Shown in pieces: positions 34,130-43,376 of a DNA stretch of 64,000 nucleotides. The DNA is from Gliomastix tumulicola (lineage: Eukaryota; Ascomycota; Sordariomycetes; Hypocreales; Bionectriaceae). Position 1 is the stretch's first letter. Every line of letters starts with the position of its first letter. The stretch is taken from positions 5,022,001 to 5,086,000 of the forward strand of contig BCHX01000001.1 in the NCBI GenBank assembly GCA_001599755.1, given 5' to 3'. The notes below the pieces were generated by a model. It worked only from the letters and a program-made list of their open reading frames with translations, had not been told where the DNA came from and did not search any database. A program made the translations under genes and the position numbers.

Positions 34130-34968
34130 GCGAGCAACCGACTGTTTCTCGAGTCCGACTTTTTCCCATTCAGCATTCGAATCCAGGGTGTGACGGGGGC
34201 CGCACCGACACCCGCATCACCACCGTTCACCTTTTCATTATGTTCCACGAGACGAGTTCCTTGTTGCGTTGTTATTTCCAACCCTGTCAAACTGAATGTC
34301 CCGCCTCGTCGAAAGGGGAGGGACTTTGTAGACCAATATAGATGGCCGGATCAGAGGAGGCGGGCATATCTAGAGATATACAGAAAGAGCACAGAGAGAG
34401 AGAGAGAGAGAGAGGGTAGAAAGATAGAAAGATCTTGAGGGCGAAATGTCTGGCTTGTTGCGCAGCATCAGGTGATTTTTGTGCGGGGGAGAGAATAATT
34501 CATGACTTTTACTGTTCACTGTATCTGCTGTGCATATTAATATACAAGCTGCTATGGATGTTATATTAAATTTTGCTCGGGAGATGGCCGTGGTGTAAGT
34601 GCCGAATGTTGGAGGCTTGGCCTAGCATCTTTTTTTCTAGACTCGGATTTGCTCGGGCCGAGCATAACCTCGTCGGAGGCCAGAAGTATTCCCACGGCAT
34701 TGGATATGGGAGTCACATATATTTCAAGTTGTAAGTGAATGAATTGGTAACGATGCGTATTAAGCGTATTATTCTCGGACTCTAACCAGCTGGCGATAGC
34801 TGGCTGGCTGTCTTTTCCCAGTATCTATCCCTGTGTATCGATCTATGTGTATGTATGCTTGTATGTATGTATATCCCAAACGCCTGTCACCCAGTATATC
34901 CCATATTATCCTGATTTTTCAAACTCATTCTATGATATCCAATAGATGAAAGCATTGGCAGCTCCCAT
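34130..34968. other. Convergent 3' intergenic region with AG microsatellite
   Basis: This 839-bp interval lies between the stops of the carrier and the F-box-like gene. It holds an uninterrupted (AG)11 tract at 34393-34414 and TATG/TGTA-rich sequence near 34845-34875. No gene was seen. Confidence 0.55.
34393..34414 (+). repeat. (AG)n microsatellite
   Basis: Eleven perfect AG dinucleotides lie about 265 bp after the stop of the carrier gene. Confidence 0.9.
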
Positions 34969-35694
34969 CTAGACGTTGAACCGCACGGCGAGCAGCTCAA
35001 CAAGGCTCGGCCCATGCGCGACAAACTTGCCCGCGTCGCAGCCCGTCCCGGAGCACATCACGCCCTCGAGCCACTCGACATACTCCTCGAAGCCCGTCGT
35101 GCTGCCCTCGATCTTCACCCTCCTGCAGCCGCGGACACCCTCGAACAGGCGCAGGTTCGCGCAGCCGGCGGCCAGGAAGGACGACTGGGCGAGGTAGATG
35201 GTCAGCTCGTCGACGCCGGAGAAGGCCTCGGTGGCGGCGGCGGCCGTGAAGGGCGGGTCGTTGTCGAGGCGCAGCTCGAGGTGGAAGCGGCGGATGCAGG
35301 CCAGCGGCCAGGGCTGGCTCACGGGCGCGAGGTGAGGGCGCAGGCGCGGGAAGGAGGCGAGCAGGGACGGGTGGGCGATGAAGGTGTTGCCCGCGTAGAG
35401 GAGGTGCGTGGCCTCGTAGTTGACGAGGCGGCAGGTCCGGAGGATGGAGGCGTACGCCTGCTGCGAGGACTGGCCGTCGCTCGGGTTGTGAGGGTGGTAG
35501 TCGGGCAGCTGCAGGAGGTAGGCGTAGATCTGGAGGCGGAGCTCCAGCGGGATGGAGAGGAAGCCGGTGCGAGGCTTGGCCTCTGAGGCTGCTTTGGCGA
35601 TGGCGGCAGGGAGCGGGAGCTTGGTGATGGCCGAGGCCAGGGCTACCAGGTCCAGTGGCGGTGAAGTGCCGGAGAGTGCTGATATGTCGCCCAT
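34969..35694 (-). CDS. F-box/2EXR-like hypothetical protein
   Basis: A single exon encodes 241 aa. Residues 40-60 read GFLSIPLELRLQIYAYLLQL, the short Leu/Pro-rich helix block found in fungal F-box-like and 2EXR-type proteins. It is followed by ILRTCRLVNYEATHLLYAGNTF, the usual second element of these families. The rest (LACIRRFHLELRL, DELTIYLAQSSFL) resembles degenerate repeat strands. Such proteins are numerous in filamentous fungi, and most have no assigned function. Some act as substrate adaptors in SCF ubiquitin ligases, but Skp1 binding cannot be claimed here. A (GT)10 tract lies 46 bp before the ATG. The gene is divergent from the cystinosin-type gene. Confidence 0.75.
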   Translation of the reverse strand: MGDISALSGTSPPLDLVALASAITKLPLPAAIAKAASEAKPRTGFLSIPLELRLQIYAYLLQLPDYHPHNPSDGQSSQQAYASILRTCRLVNYEATHLLYAGNTFIAHPSLLASFPRLRPHLAPVSQPWPLACIRRFHLELRLDNDPPFTAAAATEAFSGVDELTIYLAQSSFLAAGCANLRLFEGVRGCRRVKIEGSTTGFEEYVEWLEGVMCSGTGCDAGKFVAHGPSLVELLAVRFNV

Positions 35695-35739
35695 TGTGTG
35701 GCTTGAGGCGGTGATGAATTGGCTAAGATAACTAGCTCT

Positions 35740-35759
35740 TGTGTGTGTGTGTGTGTGTA
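35740..35759 (+). repeat. (GT)n microsatellite in the 5' flank of the F-box-like gene
   Basis: About ten GT units lie 46 bp upstream of the minus-strand ATG at 35694, probably within its leader or core promoter. Confidence 0.85.
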
Positions 35760-36553
35760 TAATTGCTCAGGTATTGATTGATTTGACTTGAAGAGGATGG
35801 AAGCAATCAACAGGAAACGAAACGAAACGGGATCTCCCGTGATATATATACCCTTTTCCCTATCAACCCAATCCAGCCCTACGGTGAGCAACAACGCACA
35901 CTCCTGACTCAGTCAGGGATGCGATGATGCAGCCCAGCTTCCGGTCCCGACCGTGAGCTGATGCCAACTCAAAAAGCGCCGCCCGCCGTGCGTGTAAGTG
36001 TGAGTGTGAGTGGGCTGACTCGGCCAGACCGGCCCGGGATGAGTTATCTGGTCCTGACCTGTCAAATGTCCCGTTTAGACGGTGTGTGACAAGACGGCGC
36101 AGGGGGGCTGGGAATAGCTGGTGATAATATCACATGCAGGGAGTGTTTTGCTTGTCGTGGGCTCAGCTTGTCTGGACTCTTCGCTGCGAGCAGTAAATCT
36201 CCTGATTTGGCGGCCCGTGGTGGATGCTTCAGCTGCCGGCAGGGAACACGCAGTTTCTAAATGGAGTAAAACGGCCCCTGCCACTCGTCAAAAGCGAAAG
36301 GGAAGGGAAGAGAAAAAAACTTCTGATACGAGGGAACGAGAATATACCGGGCGCCAGGGGGAAGGGCGGTGAGTAAGTTCAGATAGATCCAAGCGCAAGT
36401 TTAATAAGGCATGATGGATGGGAATGGGGATACAAGCATCTCCTTCTGCATCTCTCGGGCGGTCTGCAAAATGGCTAGCCAAAGATAATGGAAGATAGGC
36501 GATGGATTGCGCCTTATCAATGCCGTTTCGGGAAGGGTGCGAGTTAACGCTTA

Positions 36554-36670
36554 TGCAGGTCATGTGGGTCAAGGGAAAAAACGGCGGTGATCGACTTTTG
36601 ATCTTATCGATAAGATAGCGCCGCCATCGCATGGAATCCATTGCGTGATCCAGGACCCACATGACCTGCA
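36554..36670. repeat. Nested inverted-repeat element with central GATA palindrome
   Basis: Two perfect 17-bp inverted arms, TGCAGGTCATGTGGGTC at 36554-36570 and its exact reverse complement at 36654-36670, enclose 83 bp. Almost at the centre lies a perfect 16-bp palindrome, ATCTTATCGATAAGAT (36601-36616), which holds two overlapping GATA sites facing opposite ways. Between them, GGCGG (36582-36586) can pair with CCGCC (36621-36625). The element ends 205 bp before the ATG of the cystinosin-type gene. Function is not known. Confidence 0.85.
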
Positions 36671-36874
36671 GCTGCCCACGCGCCCGCTGTGAGGCTCTGA
36701 GCCTCTGACAAAGAAGCATCTCCTCCCACGCGTACAACGGCCATCGTGGCATTTGCTCAACGGCGCGTCTCCGGCGTTGAAGAACTTGGTCCCGGTGTGT
36801 GTGTGTGGTGTTGTTACGTTTCCTCTCGAGCTTGAAGCACGCCAAGGGCCCTAGAAACGGACGATATCTCAACC

Positions 36875-37813
36875 ATGGCCGGCTTCCTCCCCGTGCTGTC
36901 CGCCATCTTTGGCTGGGTTTACTTCCTCTGCTGGAGCGCCTCCTTCTACCCGCAGGCCTTCCTCAACTGGCGCCGCCGCTCCACGTCCGGCACCACCGTC
37001 GACTTTCCCTTCATCAACTGCCTGGGTAAGCTTCCCCTTCTTCCTCTTCTCCCCCTCCCCCACGTGAGCATTGACAGATACTAACGAACTGAAGGCTTCG
37101 CCGCCTACTTCGCCTCCAACGCCGCCTTCCTCTACTCCCCGACCATCCGCGCCCAGTACGCCGCCCGGAACAAGGGCCTCACCCCGACCGTCCAGTTCAA
37201 CGACGTCACCTTTGCGCTGCACGGCCTCGTCCTCAGCGTCATCACCACGACGCAGTACCTCCTCGCCCGCCCGCTCTGGCGCTTCACGCCCAGCCTCGGC
37301 ACGCGGCCCAGCCGCTTCATCCTGGGCATCGGCTCCGGCTGCCTCCTCGGCGTCCTGGGCACGTCGGCCATCGTCCTCGCGTCCGCGGCGCCGCGGCGCA
37401 TGGACTTTGACCCGGCGGCCGACTGGTGCGCGCTCGACATCATCTACGCGGTCGGCTACGTGAAAGTCGTCGTCACGCTCGTGAAGTACACGCCGCAGAT
37501 CCTCGCCAACTGGCGCAACGGGAGCACGCGCGGCTGGAGCATCTGGCAGATCCTGCTCGACTTCGCGGGGGGGATCCTCAGCGTCGGGCAGCAAGGGATC
37601 GACAGCTACCTGCAGCGGGACTGGAGCGGCATCACGGGGAATCCCGTCAAGTTCGCGCTCGGCAACGTGAGCATGGTGTACGACGTCATCTTCATGGTGC
37701 AGCATTACGTGCTGTACGGGGAGGGGAAGGCGGGCAAGGGGGAGCCTTCCGAGGAAGAGCCATCGGAGGAGGATGGGCTGTTGCAGCGGGATGAGGAGGG
37801 GAGGGTACGGTAG
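36875..37813 (+). CDS. Cystinosin-type lysosomal/vacuolar cystine transporter (PQ-loop)
   Basis: Two exons, 36875-37025 and 37095-37813, are joined by a 69-bp intron (donor GTAAGC, branch ACTAAC, acceptor GAAG) and give 289 aa. There are seven predicted membrane helices and two PQ motifs: SFYPQAFLNWRRRST (Pro26-Gln27) and KYTPQILANWRNGST (Pro184-Gln185), the second followed by RGWSIWQILLDFAGG. That pairing and the LSVGQQGIDSYLQ segment are characteristic of cystinosin, which exports cystine with protons from lysosomes or vacuoles. The acidic C-terminal tail (EEEPSEEDGLLQRDEE) includes an EExGLL-like dileucine signal that may direct vacuolar sorting. The start MAGFLPVLSAIFGW leads straight into helix 1. 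Yeast Ers1 is the nearest known relative. Confidence 0.9.
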
Positions 37814-37934
37814 CGGGGTGTTTTTTTTTTTTTAATGAAATGAAATGGTATGTTCTTTTTTTCCCCCAATGACTGTGACTGTACTGTGTCTATCTATTCC
37901 TGTTGATCGTGATATCCATCCGGCGCGCGACTCG

Positions 37935-38459
37935 TCACTTCTCCCTCTTGACCTCCTCCTTCTCCTCCTCCCCCCGTCCACGCCCTCCCAGCCCAATCCC
38001 CAGGACAACACCAACCCGCACAGCCAGCATCCCAAACAGCGTCCCCCAATTCACCCAATCATGGCCCCTCCACCCTTCCACGTCCAGCACCGCCTCCAGC
38101 CCATACTCCCTCATCGACGCCGCGATATGCAGCCCATCCGACACCAGCATGCCCCCACACAACACGCGGAACACGTCCCGCTGGTGCTCGACGTACCGCA
38201 GGACAAGGGCCAGGTTGACCGCGAAGCAGACGTGCATGGCCGCGAGCATGTCCGTGAGGATCCGCGCCGAGGCGAAGGCGGCCTCCGCGGGGGCCTCCTG
38301 CGGCGAGACGGCGATGAAGAAGCGGTGCGGGTTGAAGAAGAGCAGCGCCGCGCCGCTGAGGGCCAGGACGGGCTCGACGTAGAGGAGCGGGATGCGGTAG
38401 TAGGGCGGGATGGGATCGGGGGAGTAGTGGTGTTGTTGGCGCTGATGATGTGATGCCAT
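37935..38459 (-). CDS. DUF7704-like integral membrane protein
   Basis: A single exon encodes 174 aa. After a polar N-terminus (HHQRQQHHYSPDP), PPYYRIPLLYVEPVLALSGA forms the conserved opening of the small DUF7704-type fungal membrane proteins. About four hydrophobic helices follow (LLFFNPHRFFIAV, MHVCFAVNLALVLRY, FRVLCGGMLVSDGLHI, NWGTLFGMLAVRVGVVLGIG). The tail is basic and acidic (EEEKEEVKREK). Function is unknown for the whole family. The gene is convergent with the cystinosin-type gene, only about 120 bp apart. Confidence 0.77.
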   Translation of the reverse strand: MASHHQRQQHHYSPDPIPPYYRIPLLYVEPVLALSGAALLFFNPHRFFIAVSPQEAPAEAAFASARILTDMLAAMHVCFAVNLALVLRYVEHQRDVFRVLCGGMLVSDGLHIAASMREYGLEAVLDVEGWRGHDWVNWGTLFGMLAVRVGVVLGIGLGGRGRGEEEKEEVKREK

Positions 38460-39647
38460 GGCGGCGCGCTGCTGGCGGGCGATGCGGCGGGACTCTTGCT
38501 TCCGGGACTTTATCTCGGCGAGGAGAGGGAGGGAGAAGTTGTTTGGAGTATGATGATGGATGGTGGTATGATGGGATGTATTTTTGATGAGTGTATCAAC
38601 TGCCGGACGTTTGAGCTGGTTGTGCAGGGGGAGCTATATCAGCCTTGCATATAGTGATGATCTATGCAGGAGTCCAGCAGTAAAACCAGGCAGTCTCGTG
38701 AAGCAAGAATCTAGGCAGTAGGTACTAGTAGATAGCCACCGTACTTATGAAAAGAAGGAAAGGCCAGGAGATCCAAATCCGAGGCAGGAGGCCCCCAGGC
38801 TACCACCCATCCATCACTCATCCGTCTCTCCCACGGGTAGAAGCCCGGCAGCGACACACACACCCATGGCAGCGATCAGCAAGGGGAGCAACCCCCCTGC
38901 TCCTCCCTGATCCGATTTTTGTCTCACGGGCAGGAATGGGAAATGAGAAACAGGGCCCCAGCTTTCCCTCCCATCACCGAGCTCCGGGTGTGTGTGTCGA
39001 GAGCATATGTACAAATCTTGTCACCGCCTTCGAATAAAGTTCCCGTCTATGGTGGGCATAGCGAAGACTTAGCGAAGGGTATACGGAGTCGTTATGGTGT
39101 CAGAGTCGGCCGCCCGGCTGGAACAAAAAAACGGGTGCCCGTGGATAATCCCCGACGCCAGCGGTTTTAGGGCGAGTCTGTGGAATGGGCTGTGCATTTG
39201 CCGTTCTGGCGGCCGACCCTTGCCCAGGCTAGAGAGTCCAAAAGGTCCATAACAGGTGTCAGGACCCGGCAGGGCGGCCGCCGGGATGCCCATTGTCGGA
39301 GGGGAAAGGAAAAGGAAAAGGAGGTCAAGGTGGAAAAAGTACCGAGGGATGATGACGGAGCTACAGTGTAGACGGTGGCCAGTGGAAAGACGAGGCAGGG
39401 GGAGAAGGGTTGCTCTTACGTGAGGACGAGTGTGCAGAGCCTCGCCGAAGATGTCAGATGGTCAGACGGCGGGAGAGACGGCGTGTGCACGGACAGAGCT
39501 CACGGACAGACGGGACAGAGTCTCGGGGTTTCAAAAGTCCATGATGATGGTACAGACCAGCCAAGGCTGGACGTAAGGGCAGAGACACGGCCCAGGCTCG
39601 TGCTAATCATACAGATACAGATACAGATACAGATACAAACACACGCC
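38460..39647. other. Intergenic region with ATACAG repeats
   Basis: This 1.2-kb interval lies upstream of the DUF7704-like gene and downstream of the LeuRS gene. It holds hexanucleotide (CAGATA) repeats at 39612-39637. No gene was seen; the frames at 38747-39371 carry no motif. Confidence 0.5.
39612..39637 (+). repeat. (CAGATA)n hexanucleotide repeat
   Basis: About four and a half perfect CAGATA units lie just past the stop codon of the leucyl-tRNA synthetase gene, in its probable 3' UTR. Confidence 0.85.
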
Positions 39648-42569
39648 TCACATGACAAAGTTGATCGTCCGCCCTCCCCTCACCGCGATCGCCCTCTTGG
39701 CGAGCCTCAGATCGTACATCCCTGTGCCCTCACCGAACTTGGCCTGGCCCTCCTTGGTCTTGAGAATCTCCTCCACCATCCACGCTCGCAGCTCCTCGGA
39801 GCTCAGGTCCTTGGGCGGCGGAGGGATGTACACCACGCCGCGAACTTTTCCGTTGACCTGCACGGCACACGGCTGCTGACGAGGTTGCAGCAGGCCCACG
39901 GTGCCATCCTGCACCGGGAACCGAGCCTCGTTGAAGACGGATCCTGCGGACTCGGGCTGCAGGACGCCCCAGCACTCCTCTGCGAACGCGGGCGCGATGG
40001 GAGCGACCATCCTGACGAGAACACTGGCTGCCTCACGCCTGATGAGCGGACTGGCTTGCTTGTTGCTCGCCAGAGTGTTTGTCAGCATCATCAGATCTGA
40101 CACGACCGTGTTGAGCGAGTACACGTCATTATATGATGCCGTTACGGACCCGATCGTCCGCTGCACGTCCCTCCACACCGCTGCGTCGGCATCCCACTGG
40201 GACAGGTCTGCGCCCTTCAAGGAGGCCAGCTTGTCATGTCTTGCAGTCAGGTACGCCTTAGCCGATGTATGCTCCGTCGTGATTGGCGATGAGGCTGCTT
40301 CTTCCACCTGGCTGTGCAGTCTGTCGAGCCATCTCGTGACGCCGACAATCTTGGCTTCGTCCCAGTTGAGAACTTCGCCCACGGGAGCCTGGAAGAGCAT
40401 GTGAACCCTCGTAGCGTCCGCTCCGTATCTGGCGATGAGGTCGGTTGGGTCCACGCCGTTGTACTTTGACTTGGACATTTTCTCGTATGTCACGGTCGCC
40501 TCCTCACCCGTTGAGACGACACGAGGTTTGGACGCATCCGAGAGATCAACCTCGTCCGGCTTCAGGAATTTACCCGTCTTGGGGTCCACGTATGTCTTGC
40601 CGTGAACCATGCCCTGGGTGATCAGCCGCCTGAACGGCTCGGCGGCCACTCCGTCGCCTTCTGAGTACTGAGGCAGAATGTCTGTAGAGGCCAAGAACTT
40701 GTAGATGAACCGGGCGTACAGTAAATGCAAAATAGCATGCTCGACGCCGCCTAGGTACGTATCCACGGGCAGCTCTTTGGCCGCTTCGGGGGACAGTAAC
40801 TCTTTGGCGTTGTGAGGGTCAGCAAATCGGGCGTAGTACCAGCTCGAGTCGACGAAAGTATCCATCGTATCTGTATCCCTCCGCGCGGGCCCCTCACACT
40901 TGGGGCATGTCGTGTTGATGAACTCGGGAGACGACTCGAGAGCATTCCCAGCCTTGCCAGCAGCCCAGTGGTCATCAACTTCGGGCAGCTTCACAGGGAG
41001 CTGGTCGTCAGGCACAGGCACCGTCCCGCACGAATCGCAGTGAACAATCGGGATCGGTGTTCCCCAATAGCGCTGCCTGCTGATCAGCCAGTCTCGAAGC
41101 TTCCATTTCTCCGTCACCTGGGCTAGGTTGGCAGCCTCGAGCATCTTGATGATAGTCTCGCCTGCCTCAGCCGATGGTTTGCCCTTGAACGGTCCGCTGT
41201 GCTCCGTCATGTAGCCATGGTCGAGGAAAGGCTCGTTTCCAAACATCTCTGTTGACTCGTCCTCTGAGGACGCAAGCACCAGCCGCACGGGCTGGTCGTA
41301 GTGATGCTCTTTCCAGAACTCATGGTCTCGCAGGTCATGCCCCGGAACACCCATGACAGCCCCCTCGCCGTAGTCTCCCAGCACGTACGGCGCAACATAG
41401 ACAGGAAGCGACACTTTGGTCGCCTCGGGCGTCTCTTCATGGTATGCCAGCGGGTTGATAGCCCGCAGGCTCGGCAGAAGATAGCCCACCTTGGAGTCGG
41501 GCGGCAGGCCGGGAAGTGTATCGAGGAACGCCTGGAGTTCGGGGTCCGAGTGCGCCAGCTGCGTCACGGTAGGATGCGACGCCGCCAGCGCAACATACTG
41601 GACGCCAAATAAGGTATCCGGACGCGTGGTGAAGACCTCGATAGCGCTCCCGACCGCACGGCCCGTAGCCAGGACGGGGAACTTTACGAGGGCGCCCTTT
41701 GACTTGCCCAGCCAGTTCTTCTGCTGCGCCAGCACACGCTCCGGCCACGCGCCCCCCTCCGCCAGCACATCAAGGCCTTCGAGCAGATCGTCGCGGAAGT
41801 CGGAGATGCGGAAGAACCACTGCTTCAGCTTACGCTTCTCGACCTTGGCGCCGGACCGCCACGAGAGACCGTTGGCGTCGACCTGCTCGTTGGCCAGGAC
41901 GGTCTTATCGACGGGGTCGTAGTTGACTTCGGCTTCGGCCTGGTAGGCAAGTCCGCGTTCGTAGAGCATGGTGAAGAGCTTTTGCGTGTGTTTGTAGAAT
42001 TCGGGGTCGCAAGTGGTCAATTCCTGAAGACTGTCGTTAGCAGACACTCAGGGATATTCAACCAGCATGTCCCTTACACGGTCCCAATTCCAACTCCCGT
42101 TCATGACCTCGAGCTGCTCCTTCATCTTGGCGATGTTGCTCGTCGTCCAGACGCCTGGCGCAATGCCCCTCTCCAAGGCCGCATTCTCCGCTGGCAGACC
42201 GAATGCATCCCATCCCATGGGCAGCAGGACATTATCTCCTTGTAAGGTGCGGAAGCGAGCCACGACGTCGGCGATGGTGTAAACGCGGAGGTGTCCGAGG
42301 TGAAGGGTGCCGGACGGATACGGGAACATGGGGAGGACGTAGTTGGTGTCTTTGGCTGCCGACGCCGTGTCCTTGGTCTCCTTTGCTGACTCTTTCCATC
42401 TTGCCCGCCATTTCTCGTCGAGCGATGCTAGGTTGAGTGAGGCGTACCACCTCGAGGATGACGGTGCAACGCTGCGACTCGCATATTGTCGTGGGATCTG
42501 GGTTCGCGACAGTCTGCACAGACGCACAGCGGCGCTGTGGGCTATCTGCCTTCCATGAAGGAGCTGCAT
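39648..42569 (-). CDS. NAM2: Mitochondrial leucyl-tRNA synthetase
   Basis: Two exons, 42569-42078 and 42023-39648, are joined by a 54-bp intron (donor GTAAGG, branch TGCTAAC, acceptor CTTCAG) and give 955 aa. The N-terminus is Arg/Ser/Ala-rich without acidic residues for about 45 residues, as in mitochondrial presequences. The class I HIGH motif is HLGH at 90-93 (PYPSGTLHLGHLRV). The editing (CP1) domain contains FTTRPDTLFGVQYVAL and GVPGHDLRDHEFW. The KMSKS loop is intact at 679-683. A zinc-like CxxC pair appears in HCDSCGTVP and TCPKCEG. The enzyme charges mitochondrial tRNA-Leu. In Neurospora (leu-5) and yeast (NAM2) it can also assist group I intron splicing, which cannot be judged here. 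The bacterial-type layout separates it from the cytosolic, archaeal-type enzyme. It shares an 807-bp divergent promoter with the MTHFR gene. Confidence 0.95.
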
Positions 42570-43376
42570 GCTGACAAGCTCATGTTTCTAGGGGCGAAAC
42601 ATGCGTTGAGGGCTTGCAGGTGGCAGTCAATTGCAGTATCGTCATTAGCTGTCATTCATTATTTGAGGCCCGACACGACACGAAAAGAAAAGATGCAGCC
42701 CTGTCAGGAAAGGAGCTTGGGCCACTGGAAGCGGATTTCAGGGTTCCATCATCTCGGGGTGGCATAATTGGGTGACATTAGTGACTCATCAGCGTCATCC
42801 CTAAACCAAGGACCGGATGATTGTCTAATTTAGACCCCCTCCCATATCATGACGCACCTCCTATAAGTACAGGGTACACCGGAATTGGACAAGACATCCG
42901 CGAACCCGCAGGTAACCGACACCGGACCCCTCCTTCCCTGTCTTCAGCCCACCAAAACCAATCCGACGCACTCAATTGGAAAAAAGACGAACCTGACCTG
43001 GGCCGGGAAAGTGCATTTGTTGTCCAGTCAGCTCCTGCCTCGCGTCTTCTGGCTGTCATTCACACTGTAGATCTCTTCTCTCTGATTCACAGTTTCATCC
43101 GGTTCTTCCCTTCTTCTTTCCTTTGCCAGCAAACACTGCACAAACACACGAGCTCCGCGCGCAGTCATTCAGTCCCCTCCTTAGAGCACGCGCTCCGACA
43201 TCGAAGCGATAAGCTTGCCTGAGCGCAAACCTCTACAGCAGACCAGCCGTCTGCCTGCGAGCACTGTTTAACCCCTTGCTTTCTTCCTTTCTGTTAATAC
43301 ATACTCAACGTTCACATTTGCATCTCATACACATCTACGCTTTACACACACCTGCGCTTCGAGCACCACCACCACC
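42570..43376. other. Divergent promoter region LeuRS / MTHFR
   Basis: This 807-bp region serves two amino-acid-related genes. It contains a TGACTCA at 42782-42788 and long C/T-rich stretches in the 300 bp before the MTHFR ATG, a feature common in strongly expressed fungal genes. Confidence 0.5.
42782..42788 (+). promoter_or_regulatory. CPC1/GCN4-type site (TGACTCA) between LeuRS and MTHFR
   Basis: A perfect TGACTCA, extended to GTGACTCAT, lies 213 bp upstream of the LeuRS start and 589 bp upstream of the MTHFR start. Both products belong to amino-acid metabolism or charging, typical targets of cross-pathway control. Binding is inferred. Such 7-mers occur about eight times per 64 kb by chance. 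Confidence 0.38.

Larger units (their letters stand above)
35695..36874. other. Divergent upstream region F-box-like / cystinosin
   Basis: This 1.18-kb head-to-head region has no gene. It contains a GT microsatellite, a dyad TGACTCAGTCA at 35905-35915, and the nested inverted-repeat element at 36554-36670 described separately. Confidence 0.6.

Noticed and set aside
36869..37705. 278-codon minus-strand frame over the cystinosin-type gene
   Set aside because: Low-complexity Glu/Arg/Asp/Ala/Gly product opposite a gene with clear PQ-loop motifs and splice signals.
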